Shown here piece after piece: positions 46,992 to 57,965 of a stretch of 64,000 nt of DNA (the stretch's first letter is position 1; every line of letters starts with the position of its first letter). The position numbers and the translations under genes were made by a program. The DNA is from Neurospora tetraspora (taxonomy: Eukaryota; Ascomycota; Sordariomycetes; Sordariales; Sordariaceae), in NCBI RefSeq assembly GCF_033439725.1, contig NW_026944385.1:1488001-1552000 (forward strand), written 5' to 3'. Under the pieces are notes generated by a model. The model was given only the letters and a program-made list of their open reading frames with translations. It ran no database searches and had not been told where the DNA came from.

Positions 46992-49900
46992 ATGGCACCG
47001 AATATAGAATATAGTCAGGCCGACGATGGGTCCGATCGAGACAGCGTAACAAGTGAGCTGAGCACGCAGGACTATACGGTCAGCCTCAAGGATGATCTAC
47101 TCAAGGCTCTCGATAATGTCAAAGTCGCCGGTTCCTTTGCTTCTTTCCGCAAGCTCCAACATAGACCTCCTGCCGGTCTTCACGTCGATGGCGTTGGCGA
47201 CATCTCTATGCCTCTTGGCGAGACCCAAGCCCGCCAGTTAATTGCAAAAGCACGCCAGGCTCCCTACGGCAGGGGAAGCGAGACCATCGTCGATACAAGC
47301 GTTCGAAATACCTGGGAACTCGATGCAGCCCAGTTCACCTTCAACAACCAAAGGTGGCCGGGCTATATCCAGTCTGTGTGTGCCAAAGTGGCCGCCGACC
47401 TAGGCATCAAGTCGCCTATCCGGGCAGAGATATACAAGATGCTCATCTATGAGCGCGGTGCCATGTTCAAAAGCCATACCGATACCGAGAAAATCCCCGG
47501 CCAGTTCGGCACCCTTGTCATCGCTCTCCCCTCTGCCCACAAAGGCGGAGACGTGGTGGTCAAACATTGCGGCGAGACAAAAACATTCAAGACCTCGGAA
47601 TATAGGCAGTCCTTTATCTGCTGGTACTCTGATGTACACCACAAGGTGTGCCCTGTCGAATCCGGATATCGATGGGTATTGACCTACAACCTCGCTCTGA
47701 ATCCGAATGCCGTTCGCCCTTCAGCCGGTCTTGTACGCTCCGAGACCAAGGCTCTCCGCCACACCCTGCGCAAATGGCTCCAGGAACCCGAAGAGTCGCG
47801 GCAGAATGGCCTTTATTATGTCCTGGACCACGACTACACCGAAGCAAGCATCAACCTGAACAGCCTAAAGACGCGTGACTTGGCACTTGGCCAGGTCCTG
47901 AACAACGTGTCCAAAGAACTCGACTTTGAAGTCTTCTTTGCTCTTCTAGAAAAGGAAGAGTTTGGAGAGACTGAGATAGACCATGATGAATATGACAGGG
48001 GCTCTCGGTATCGCGGGTGGGGTGAAGACAGTGAGGAGGAGGAGGAGGAGGAGGAATCCTACCATCATCTGGAAGAGATTCTTGATGTCAAATACCAGGT
48101 CAAGACAGTTCGAGACATGCATGGTAGGCCAGTTGTCGACGGTCTAGCACTCTACGCAGAGAAGGACATCCTTCAAAACGGCGAGGATGCGTACGACGAT
48201 GTGTTCAGCGGTGTTGAACCCGAGGAGGAGTACGAGGGCTACATGGGCAACTTTGTAAGTACATCTTGCCCTTTCGGTCTAGAACACAGCGAAGCCAATA
48301 CTAACGTACCTACTCAACAGGGTCCGAGCGCGACACATTGGTACCGAATCACTGTAGGCATTCTGTCACTTTCATATCTTCCTCTCGCTTCCTTAAATGT
48401 TCCCATCACTAACTGCCCTCTTTCCAAGGCTCTCCTCCTTGTCCCATCCGCCTCGATTTTCGAATTCTTCAGCAGTAATGCCCAAAGCCTTTTTTCAAGT
48501 AACAATCTCCGATCCTTGATCAGTTATTGTGCCAGGTCAAGCATGCGCTATATGGAGTCGGATGAACACCGTGCAACGCTCTCGTTTCGGGCCGTGACGA
48601 AACTCTGCGGAAGCTTTTGGTATCCATCCAATGAACGCCTCGGACATAGGTCGAAACCAAAAGCAATCGATGGGAACGACCTTGTGAATATTCTCACGGC
48701 TGCACTTGAGCTGGGAGAATATGATTTCTTCGAGGAGGCCTGTATGATGCACGGAGATGTACTTCCGACTTCTTTTTTCACATGGGCCAAGCAGTGGCTC
48801 AAGGAGTCAACATCGGATTCGGACTTCGACGACATCATGGAACAAGGGTACGTTTTGTGCCATCAAGATCATATATGGATGATGAACACAAACTAACAAT
48901 GATACACCGTTAGGTTGACTTACGTTGTCGAGGCATATCCCTTTCTGCCTGAGCAGTTAGCAGCCCTTACGAACCTCACCCCGAAGCCCGAAGAGGCGGG
49001 CTGGTCCGCCAGCCTACGTGATAAAATATCCACGTGGGCGCACGACAAGCTCAAGAATTGCCTCGAAGACTCTTTCAAGGAGCAGGAACTCGGTAGTGAC
49101 GACGGGAAAACCATGATCGAAATGGCTTTAATCGCTCCGGATCCATCGCGCTTCCTCACTGCTAGGTATGTCTTTCTCCTCAATGTCATGGTGAATCTAT
49201 GGATATAACCTAACCCTCCCCAAGCGTAGTTCTAATGCTGGATCCAGCGCGTCATTCAATAGCCTCCTTCATCGCTTTTTTGGCCCGGCTGTGGAAGGAA
49301 GGCTCAACCGGCGCCATTTCTCGTGACGATTGCAATGCCATTTACAGGACTATAGCCAAGCGGTTTCTTGCCTCAGCAGACTTCTCCAAGGCAACATCCG
49401 AAGGTGGGATCAAACTTGAGCATGGAAACAAGCGGCAACGGACCAGCTATCACGGCGGCAACGCGAATCCTACGACGTAACAACTCCGAACCACAATCAC
49501 CTTCGATGAACTCGTCAACTTCTACGACACGCTAGTCAAGATCAGCACCCCAGACGACGACTTGGCCACAAAATTCATAACCAAGCTGAACGACGCTGTC
49601 CCCCGTCTACCCGTCGACCACATGCACGAACTCTGGCTTCCCTTCCTCTGTTATCTCATTCCGGTCCTGACCGCCAACGCCATCCTTCTCACCACCCCCG
49701 TGTACCAATTCCTCTACCGCTCCACGCTCACTCGCTACATCAAGAAATTCGTCGGCAAGCAGCCCGTCCAGTCCACCTCACTGGTCCGCCCGCGTGTCAA
49801 CTGCTCCTCCCCCTTCTGCATCGACTGCAATGACCTCAACGACTTCCTAGAAAGCCCCACCGAGCGCGTCAACCGCTTCAAAGTCAACAAAGAACGCCGG

Positions 49901-50365
49901 CACCATCTGCACCAGATGCTCGACCACCACAACATCGACTGCACGCACGTGTCTGAATGCAACTCGACCCCGTACACGTTGGTGGTGACCAAGACGTTTA
50001 AGCAGCAGGAGCAGTTGATGAAGGAGTGGAAAGAGAGGAAGGGGTACGCGGAGAAGAGGTTCCGGGACTTTCAGACGCACTCGCCGCTTACGCCGGAGTT
50101 GAGGGTCTTGTTGGGTGACCAGTTTGATAGGATCATGGGCATGGAGGATACATACCCCAACTCCGCGGTAGCCAGACGCACAGCACCGGCACCGGGACCG
50201 GCATCAAGACCTTTGGCGTCTGCATCGGGGCATGTCACGGGTAGATCTAGAGCGGGTGCTTCTGGGTCGAGTCGCTACACGCCCGCTCCTGTGGCAGGTG
50301 TGAGGAGATCTCGGAGCATAAGGTTCGGGGACGGGGTGGAGATTATTGACCTGACAGATGATTGA
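46992..50365 (+). CDS. 2-oxoglutarate/Fe(II) oxygenase-like protein, interrupted by an in-frame stop
   Basis: Five exons (46992-48254, 48321-48353, 48429-48847, 48914-49165, 49225 onward), all introns 59-75 nt with CTAAC-type branch sites; the first two keep the frame open. Exons translate to 740 residues up to TAA at 49478-49480. The same frame then continues without another stop for 295 codons to 50365, which would give about 1035 residues. The 2OG-Fe(II) fold is shown by HTD (His162, Asp164), a distal His at about 217 in HHKVCPVESGYRW, and the Arg that follows. An acidic run EEEEEEE lies near residue 348. The C-terminal part has a Cys/His-rich patch and ends IIDLTDD. Substrate unknown. It may be a truncated gene or hide a missed intron. 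Start 46992 is chosen for frame. Confidence 0.65.
49478..49480 (+). other. In-frame TAA, possible RIP-type nonsense change
   Basis: TAA stands between ACGACG and CAACTC. Reading through it leaves an open frame of 295 codons with normal coding character. A CAA-to-TAA change is CpA-to-TpA, the favoured RIP change. I found no GT...AG pair that removes the stop and keeps the frame. Confidence 0.5.
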
Positions 50366-50816
50366 TGATATGTGTAATTTGGTATAGCTGACAGATGTTT
50401 GGTGTATAATATGTTGACATACTGTCTGGTTTTGGATAGGGATGGGGTCATGGCGTATATTGTTTACTTTTTGGTAGGAGGCTACGTGGGTAAGTGATGG
50501 ATATATGGACACTGCTGAGGACTTGGATGGTAGGTTCCACTTGGATTAGGCTACCATTACGGGGAAAGCTCGCTGCCCGTTAGCCAATGCCGCCACGTTT
50601 GGCAAATCTCTTACCAGTAAGAATTAGCGGCAGTAGTTGCGACTCGGGAAGCGAATGCGCTAACGAAAGGCCTATAAAATGGCCTGGACCCCGTTCAAAT
50701 GATTCCGTTTTCTCGTGTAGGTTTCCGCCGACTTGAATCTCCGATTAAACACTCTCCCTGATCGTTCTCTTAAAAAGTTACAATACGACATCCTGGAACT
50801 GACGACCCAAACCAAG
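50366..50816. other. Intergenic region before the F-box/ankyrin gene
   Basis: 3' end of the oxygenase-like gene and promoter of the next gene. No gene or named site seen. Confidence 0.4.
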
Positions 50817-52472
50817 ATGGCGAGCTCTCTCTTCCTACGTCTTCCACAGGAATTACACGTTCTTATCGGTGACAACCTCAAACAAGATGGTAGCCTCAAC
50901 GCCCTAGCAGCGCTCTCTAGGACCTCAAGGTGTCTCCGTTCGTCCTACGAACCAACGCTATATCAGGGGCTCGTACCTGAGAGTGACGACAACGACAACC
51001 CGGCATGCCAGCATGCTCTAATATGGGGAGCTCGCCACAATTCCATACCCGTCATGGCACAGGCGAAAGCGTACGGAGCCGACCTTGACAAACAAGTCAA
51101 GTATGCCATTGGCCGGGTGGACTGGGTAACCTGGAGTGGCCCTTATAATCCCAACGCACCACCACCTATTGTCTATGCGTGGGGCTCAGCACTGCAGCTT
51201 GCCGTCCACGACGGGCATGACGATGCCGTGCAGTGGCTTCTTGACCAGGGAGCCGAACTCGACGACGTTGATAATCCTTCTGTCGACGTTTGCCGCTGCT
51301 GCGAGAGACACGGCGCTCCGACAGGAAACCGCTCGATTCTGCATCTGGCAACCTGCGCTGGGCACGTCTCGACGCTGCGGGCTCTACTAGAACGCGGAGC
51401 TTCTCTCGACGTGGCAGAGGAAATTGACCGTGAACACGCCCTCCACGCCACCCTTTCCACCGAGTTGGGCAATAGTAGAAATAATAAATTTGAGCCTTTG
51501 GCCATCTTAACAGCGCTCCTCGACCACTTGGCCCTGGGCATCACCGCTGAAAGCGCGAAATCCGCCGCCCTAAACTCGGTCAACAAAGGTGGGCTCACCC
51601 TCCTTCAGATGGCCATTGAATACAACCACATTCCCGTTATGGAACAAGCTCTCCATGCGCTAGTTGGCGCAGGCGCCAGCCTCGGACCCCTTCCACCCAC
51701 CGCCCAAGGGACCGAAGGAGGTAGAAGATGCATGACCCCCTTGCTCCACACGCTGCTGGAAGACCGTGGCTTCGAAACCATTCACCAACTGCTCGACCTC
51801 GGCGCGGACATCAACGGCGACCGACCTGACCCAGTCCAGACTCAGCCACAGTGGCAAAGCCCTTTGCACTTTCTGGTCAGACACCTGGACCAAGGAGCGA
51901 TAAAGCCCGGCGCCCCGCTTTACCGTGGGGACCTCTCCCTTTTATACGAAAGCGAAGATCAAGGCCGCTGGCATAGAGGAGATGTAGTGGATCTGCTTCG
52001 TCGTGGCGCGTCTCTGGACATCCAAGATGCCCAAGGACGAACACCCTTGGGAAGTGCCATGTCCTATGGCGGGGGACATCTCTCTCTGCACCGGAGACTG
52101 GGGGCGTTGAAGATGGTCAAGGTCATGTTGAAGAATGTCGTCCCAGGACAGCCGGGGTCCGAGGGTGGAGTTTCAGAGGAATCGATAACCAAAGCAAAGG
52201 AGTGGATGGGGGCGACGGTAGTGGAGAGGGCCCGAGGGCCCGAGCACGGTGAGTTGACACCAGGACCGGACCCTTGGGGCCGAGGGTTCATTGTGCAGAG
52301 GGGTTCGTGGGAAGGGCGAGAGAGGATACTGTCAGCGCTGGAAACAAGTCAAATACAAATAAATATGGATCTGTATTTATTTGAGTGGGTCAAATACGTG
52401 TTTATATTTATTTGTATTTATTTGTATTTATTTACTTGCCCATATTTGCCAAGACCGCGGGTGCACTGCTAA
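50817..52472 (+). CDS. F-box-like and ankyrin-repeat protein with MITE-derived C-terminus
   Basis: One exon, 551 residues. The start (ATG after ACCAAG) is followed directly by an F-box-like segment (LRLPQELHVLIGDNL...RTSRCLRS, about 5-45). Ankyrin repeats follow, for example SALQLAVHDGHDDAVQWLLD, SILHLATCAGHVSTLRALLE, PLLHTLLEDRGFETIHQLLD and VVDLLRRGASLDIQDAQGRT. F-box proteins usually link a target to an SCF ubiquitin ligase, with ankyrin repeats binding the target; target unknown. A hAT-type MITE (52333-52701) entered at codon 506. Without it the frame would end LLKWAE, at 510 residues; with it 46 residues are replaced by a hydrophobic tail rich in Tyr, Phe, Ile and Leu. Confidence 0.8.
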   Translation: MASSLFLRLPQELHVLIGDNLKQDGSLNALAALSRTSRCLRSSYEPTLYQGLVPESDDNDNPACQHALIWGARHNSIPVMAQAKAYGADLDKQVKYAIGRVDWVTWSGPYNPNAPPPIVYAWGSALQLAVHDGHDDAVQWLLDQGAELDDVDNPSVDVCRCCERHGAPTGNRSILHLATCAGHVSTLRALLERGASLDVAEEIDREHALHATLSTELGNSRNNKFEPLAILTALLDHLALGITAESAKSAALNSVNKGGLTLLQMAIEYNHIPVMEQALHALVGAGASLGPLPPTAQGTEGGRRCMTPLLHTLLEDRGFETIHQLLDLGADINGDRPDPVQTQPQWQSPLHFLVRHLDQGAIKPGAPLYRGDLSLLYESEDQGRWHRGDVVDLLRRGASLDIQDAQGRTPLGSAMSYGGGHLSLHRRLGALKMVKVMLKNVVPGQPGSEGGVSEESITKAKEWMGATVVERARGPEHGELTPGPDPWGRGFIVQRGSWEGRERILSALETSQIQINMDLYLFEWVKYVFIFICIYLYLFTCPYLPRPRVHC

Positions 52473-52701
52473 CCCTTACCCTGACCCCGGTCATCCGTCC
52501 AAAGTCCGGTCCGCGGGCAAAATGGAAACATTTTTGTCACCCAAAAAGATTCTGCCGTCCGCCAAGAAAGGCGGTCAAATAGCCAAATCAAATATGGACA
52601 TCGTATTTATTTGGGTCAAATATCCGGACATGTGTATTTATTTATTTATTTATTTGTATTTATTTGTATTTGAGTTTGTATTTGGGTTATTTCCAGCGCT
52701 G
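52333..52701. mobile_element. hAT-type MITE with 8-bp TSD GATACTGT
   Basis: 369 bp. Ends CAGCGCTGGAAA and its complement TTTCCAGCGCTG, with subterminal AAATACAAATAAAT-like repeats on both sides. GATACTGT stands directly before (52325-52332) and after (52702-52709). An 8-bp duplication and CAG-type ends are typical of hAT elements. It encodes no transposase. Little RIP damage is visible, so it is young or single-copy. Confidence 0.85.
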
Positions 52702-52709
52702 GATACTGT

Positions 52710-53223
52710 TGAAGTGGGCGGAATAGGAAAGGGATCGGGGGGAGGTTAGGTAGGACGAGGCCGTGGGGTGGACGGTCTTCTCAGGTACATGGGTTTGTAG
52801 GCCTATTCATTTGCAGACGTCAGCTCGGGTGCTTAAGATCTGGAGAAGAGGCGCAAACCCCGACAAGCGGCAATAGCACAAAGAGATGAAAGTAGATGGG
52901 CCAATAGGAGCAAAAGGAGAGATGCTTGAAGACTACGGGTTCGTGAGTGCACAAAGACGATTGTCACTAGGATTGGAAACTTACTCAGACAACTTTCAAC
53001 GTGACTTTCTATTCTCAACTCTCTCTTTGTTTATTTTCTATGTCTTTCTCTTAGCGTATCCAAATCAACCATGTGCTCTCACGGTCTCACCTACCTTATC
53101 GTACAATTCAAGCTCCCTGACTTGCTCAGATCAGTAGCACGTGTCTCTGACCAGGGAACAGATGGGGCTCAACTCACCTAGAACCACGTTACTATCCTCC
53201 TGGTTCGCTCTGGGGCGTTCTTC
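52710..53223. other. Intergenic region with dispersed repeat copy 2
   Basis: Between two convergent genes. No gene seen. Most of it is the repeat listed at 52985-53186. Confidence 0.5.
52985..53186. repeat. Dispersed noncoding repeat, copy 2
   Basis: Related to 37351-37556 (see that entry). It lies 38 bp beyond the stop codon of the 53224-54510 gene, probably in its 3' UTR. Confidence 0.65.
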
Positions 53224-54510
53224 CTAGAACAGGTAGAGCGAAGGATCTGTAAGGTGAATCTTCAACTTACCCACCCACCGCCATTGTGCGTATATTGACA
53301 TGTCGATGGTCATCCAAGTATCCATGGTACCTTCGGAAAGGTCAGAAGACACAGAATACGACCGCGACCGGCCTCGAGGAATGCCCTCCCATATATCAAT
53401 GGCGTGGTGTCCATGATGGTGTACATCATGGGCTGAGCAAAAGCCGTGGACATGGTTGTCCTGTGGATAATGCCCATGATAATGTACATCATGGGTTGAG
53501 CAGAGGCCGTGGACGTGGTTATCGTGGGGCTGATGAAAACCGCCGAGTTCGTACAAAGGCAGAAGGTGGTCCTCATTGTCGGCAGGAACAAGCGACCGGG
53601 GATCACGACTGGGCGCTTTGTCCCAACGGGCGCCATAGCGGATGTGAACTGTTGAACATGTTAGTGTCTTGACAAGGTGCCCCATCAGGAGGCAAAAATA
53701 AAAGGCACCCACAATGATGTCCTTTTTGGGATTACTGGTAGCTGGGCCACCTGCCATCCAGTCCTTGACCCACAGTGCAATACCGATTGAACTCGCAACG
53801 TGGGCTATGACAGCAGCACTGCTAAAAAGGAAGTAAATGTACACATCTGCCTTGCCGGGCATGAATGGATCAAAAGCCTCACCGACGTCCAAGAACGTGT
53901 GCTTCTCGTACGGAGCACCGTGTAAGCGGCTGATAGCACGGATGAACCGGTACAGAGTCATGATGAAGAACATTCCGTTGATGACAGATAACCAAATAAA
54001 CCACCCTTCGCGGCTCTTGAGGTCTTCGGGGTCAAGCTTGCGCCACATGTCTCTCAGTTCTACAAACCAAATTAGCGCATAGCCGTAAAGTGCCATGGAT
54101 AGGGTAGCCTTGATAACTGACAACCAGAGGGAGGACTTCTTCATCTGTACGTACCGATTGAAGTTGATAGCCCTCTGGACGGCATTTTCTCCCCTCAGAA
54201 AGTCCTCCAAGGTTTTCGGGCCGTACTCGATGTCGTCTGCATTAAATGCTCTCATGATAAAAGAGTCTGCACCTTGTGTATCGGTATGAGTCTCGGACGG
54301 TGGGGAAGACCGTCGGGGAGTCGACGACGGGTCGGGGGTAGGTACCGTTGGAGCGTCTGAGGAAGATAGCCGGCGAAGCGAGATGTCACCTTCAGTAGGC
54401 GGCGGGAGGAAGGAAAGGGCGGTAGCGAATGAAGCAATGGTGGAGGAAGAGCGACGAAGGTATGTCCTGCTTGGGGCTTGCGGATAGGGGGAATCTATAG
54501 TTGAGGGCAT
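53224..54510 (-). CDS. Four-helix membrane protein with duplicated His-rich segment
   Basis: One exon. From ATG at 54510 it has 428 residues; an in-frame ATG at 54636 would add 42. I do not recognise the family. A Ser/Pro-rich N-terminus is followed by four likely membrane helices (LWLSVIKATLSMALYGYALI, WFIWLSVINGMFFIMTLYRF, YIYFLFSSAAVIAHVASSIG, IIVGAFYFCLLMGHLVKTLT). After them comes a His-rich segment made of two copies of about 22 residues (DNHVHGLCSTHDVHYHGHY and DNHVHGFCSAHDVHHHGHH), a possible metal-binding loop with paired Cys. The duplication is also seen in the DNA as a repeat of about 66 bp (53410-53530). The role is unknown; metal handling is a guess from the His content. Confidence 0.7.
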   Translation of the reverse strand: MPSTIDSPYPQAPSRTYLRRSSSTIASFATALSFLPPPTEGDISLRRLSSSDAPTVPTPDPSSTPRRSSPPSETHTDTQGADSFIMRAFNADDIEYGPKTLEDFLRGENAVQRAINFNRYVQMKKSSLWLSVIKATLSMALYGYALIWFVELRDMWRKLDPEDLKSREGWFIWLSVINGMFFIMTLYRFIRAISRLHGAPYEKHTFLDVGEAFDPFMPGKADVYIYFLFSSAAVIAHVASSIGIALWVKDWMAGGPATSNPKKDIIVGAFYFCLLMGHLVKTLTCSTVHIRYGARWDKAPSRDPRSLVPADNEDHLLPLYELGGFHQPHDNHVHGLCSTHDVHYHGHYPQDNHVHGFCSAHDVHHHGHHAIDIWEGIPRGRSRSYSVSSDLSEGTMDTWMTIDMSIYAQWRWVGKLKIHLTDPSLYLF

Positions 54511-55927
54511 GTTGATGGTTGTGGTTGTTGTTAACTGTGGTGTTTGTTTTGTGTGTGACGGTGGTCTGTTTCTCCAGCAACATCCATGTCGGACGGCTCG
54601 GGATGATGGGAGTTTATGTAAAAACCGGCTACTCATTGTTCATGGAACAACTCGGTGGCGTGTTCTGGAAACGGAGACCTTGTTCTTGGACATTAGACCG
54701 AGATGTGGCATTGTCGAGAATGGCTTTCTGTACGTTCGGGTACCTGACCGTACTGTACAATAGGATGTGTCAGTGAATAATGGGCCGTAACACGCTCAGA
54801 AGCTTAATGTCAACAATCACCTTTGTCCTCAACAAAGCGCCCGGGTCCGGGCCGGAGGTTCCGGGTCAAATTGCTGATGGCGTCCATGTCGTGGACTGTG
54901 CTGGTATTGTGCGGCCAGAAGTTATTCATTGCAAGAGCGTTGTCTTCATAGTTGACATACGCACTTCTTCTGTATCACTCGCTGAGGGCAGGAAAATGAT
55001 GCTGGCGGGGAACAGTCGGTGATGTTGGTTGGATTTTTGGAGAGCATGGTCGACGGTCACGTTGAATGGTGTTGAGAAACTTGGGTTGAGGTACAAGTCA
55101 CCCCGCATTGGAAGAGTCTGCAAAGCAAACAGTTGAGGCAGGAAGCTGAAGAGGTGCGAGTGCGTGACCAGGGGCAGTTCGTCGCCCCTTCCATTTCGAA
55201 GTCAAATTGTAGATGAGGAACCCCGCTACCCCGCGGTCCCCGCCGAGCTCGCCTTCTATGAGCCGACATCACTGTGGTTGTCGACCGATGCAGAGGACGG
55301 GCCTCATTTTCGCCGAGATCATTGAACAATGACATGAACTCCAGCACCCATGCTTGTGAAAACATGAAGCTGGGTGTGTGATACGAAATGTAAACAAACA
55401 CTCACGGGTACCCAAGTCCAAAAAAGAAAAAGTGTCGGCAGAACTCCAGGGTTAGGGCTGACCTCGACACTCCCGTCCCCACCATTCACGGCCCTGGCGT
55501 CGAATCACCGCGCAGAATAAGATCTTATCAGTTATCACAAGATCTGATCTGATCACGAGTGGAGTCCAAAATCCTCAACGGCATCCGTCCCGGTCACCCG
55601 GACACGCCGGCCTAGGCCCAGCAGGGAAAGGTAGGCGAACATGTGCTGATCGGCGCTCCGAATTCTCTTATCGCGGGTCCTCGTGTTTCGTGCTTCATCT
55701 TCCCATTTTCTTCTTCAGTCATTCAGTCTGTTTCGCGGCCGCTCATCTTGATTCTTTGCGCGCGGCTTGAGAGTTGAGTGACGAGACTGAAGTCGACTCA
55801 CGATGCTCACCCGATGAAAGGAAACTCGCTCACAACCACCATCAAAAACTCTGACCACCAGTTTCAGAATCCGAACCGTCCCGACTGGCGACCGGCTTCG
55901 GCCACCCTCCCACACCACACCACCACA
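54511..55927. other. Divergent promoter region, 1.4 kb
   Basis: Lies between the four-helix protein gene (minus) and the MFS gene (plus). No gene recognised. Around 55520-55560 the sequence has a cluster of ATC/GAT-type words (AGATCTTATCAGTTATCAC, AGATCTGATCTGATCACG) that could serve GATA factors, unproven. Confidence 0.4.
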
Positions 55928-57965
55928 ATGCCTCGCTCCGTCGCTCGCCTGAGCACCCACGACGAGCGAGACGAAGAAGCAGAAGACCACCAAAGCCTCC
56001 TCTTCATGCCGCCCACTCCGCTCGAAGGTCCTTCAGCTGCGTCCTCAACCTACTGGTCATCGACCTCCTGCTCGTCATCTTCTTCGTCTGACAATGACTT
56101 GCCACCCGTCCAAAACAACAACAGCCATCAAAAACAAAAGCAAACCCACTGGACCCCCATCATCCTAATCCAGCTCATGGTCTTCCTCTCGGCCATGGGC
56201 GTCGTCATCTCCTTCGCTCCGCGCACGCGTCTGTTTGAGGATATCATTTGCAGGAAGTATTATGCTATTCATAATAGGACGACCGAGACCACCACCACCA
56301 CCACAACCACCACCCTTCTTTCCGTCACCACCAACCTAGACCTCAGCCCGGCGCAAGCGCCTTCCGAATCTCAATGCAAAATCGCACCCGTGCAAGACGC
56401 CCTCGCCGAGCTTTTCGGATGGCAGATCTTCTTCGACGGCATCCCCGGCTTGTTACTAGCCATGTACTACGGCGTTTTGGCCGACAAAAAGGGTCGCAGT
56501 GCGGTGTTGTTTCGGTCCTTGCTGGGTCAAGTCTTAGCAGCGGGTTGGGTTCTCTACGTTGCTTGGCGATGCTCTTCTGCTTCGGCGCTCTCTTCCGGCT
56601 CTGGCGCAGGCAGCGACAGCGATGGGATCATTGGCAGCTGGGCACATCTGCTATCGCTCAAAGCCACTTGGTTGAGTTCCTACTTCTTGATCATTGGCGG
56701 AGGAAGCACGGTCACGAGCGCGGTGGGTATGATGATTGTCACGGACGCGACGACGGAGGAGAATCGCAGTCGCGTGTTCTTCGCTGCGCTGTCGACGCTG
56801 ATCACGGCGGAGTTGCTGGGTCCGGCTGCTAGTACGCTGATGATGCGGAAGTGGGGGCTTTGGGTTCCTCTGGGAGTTGGGTTTGGGTGCCTGGTTACGA
56901 GCGCTGTTTTGACAGCGAACATGCCGGAGACGATGCATCTCAAGCGGGCCGGGTCTGGAGCAGCTGTCGACCCAGAGGCGTTAATACCCCAGGAAGAGTA
57001 CGACGACGACACGGAGGCGTCCGTCATCAACGGAGTCAACACAAAGAGGGGCCAGGACGTCAACAAATCCGCCATCCAAGTCTACCGCCACGCCGCCCAC
57101 ACTCTTGCCTACATCTTCCACCACCCTAGCATCTTGTTCGTCGTTCTCGCCTTTTTGGTCGCCGATTACTCGCGCGAGTCGCTAGTTATGCTGATGCAGT
57201 TCGTTTCCACGCGCTACCATATCCCCATCGCTCAGGTATGTTATCCTCATCCTTTCTTGGCCCCCCCTTCCCCTCTCCCTGCTAACTAACAAACCCCAGG
57301 CAAACCTCCTCAACTCCTTCCGCGCCTTCACCCAACTCTTCATCGTAACCATCCTCCTCCCCTCCATCGACTACCTAATCACCCATCGTCTCGGCGTAGC
57401 CGCCCTGCGCAAGGACCTGATCCTGTCTCGCATCTCCTTCTGCTTCGTCACCGCCTGCTTCGGCGTCTTGGTCTGGGCGCCCTCGCTCCGCTACGTCTTT
57501 GTCTCTTTGACTCTCTACACCCTCGGTTCTGGATTCTATCCCTTTGGTCGGAGTTTGCTGGCGAGCCTGGTGGAACCGGACATGATTGGAATTCTGTTTA
57601 CCACGCTCGCCATGATGGATACTGCAGGTAGCTTAATGGCGGGACCGGTAGTGGCTTGGAGCTTTGGTTGGAGTTTGGGGCTGGAGGGGCTGTGGAGGGG
57701 ACTGCCGTATATGGTGTCTTGTGTACTGTGTGCGGTGGCGACGATATTCTTGATTTTCGGAGTCAGAGCGGACAGGCCTGGTTCTGTGGATGAGACCACG
57801 GTCGGGAGGAAGGGCCCGAAGGGAAAGGGCAAAGCCAAGGGGAGGGGGAAGGGGAAGGGGAAGGGGAAGAGTGTTGCAAGGGTCGCTGTGAGGGCTTTGA
57901 GAGATGTAGAGGAGGAGGAAGATCAGGAGGAGGGGGAGACACGGCCGTTGTTGGCTGAACGATAA
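55928..57965 (+). CDS. Major facilitator superfamily transporter
   Basis: Two exons (55928-57235, 57300-57965), intron 64 nt (GTATGT...GCTAAC...CAG), 657 residues. Start chosen at CACAATG; an upstream in-frame ATG at 55778 has a poorer context. The N-terminal 75 residues are polar and Ser-rich. About twelve hydrophobic segments follow. The MFS signature between helices 2 and 3 is GVLADKKGRS, a long loop after helix 1 is Thr-rich (external side, likely glycosylated), and the central loop is acidic (EEYDDDTEA). The C-terminus carries a run of Gly-Lys repeats followed by an acidic stretch, coded by a G-rich purine tract (57830-57870). FDGIPGLLLAMYYGVLAD resembles fungal transporters of the proton-coupled folate transporter-like group. 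Substrate unknown. Confidence 0.85.

Noticed and set aside
55057-55401. 114-codon minus-strand ORF
   Set aside because: No recognised feature; lies in a divergent promoter region.
56374-56832. 152-codon plus-strand ORF
   Set aside because: Shifted frame within the MFS gene, Arg-rich shadow text.
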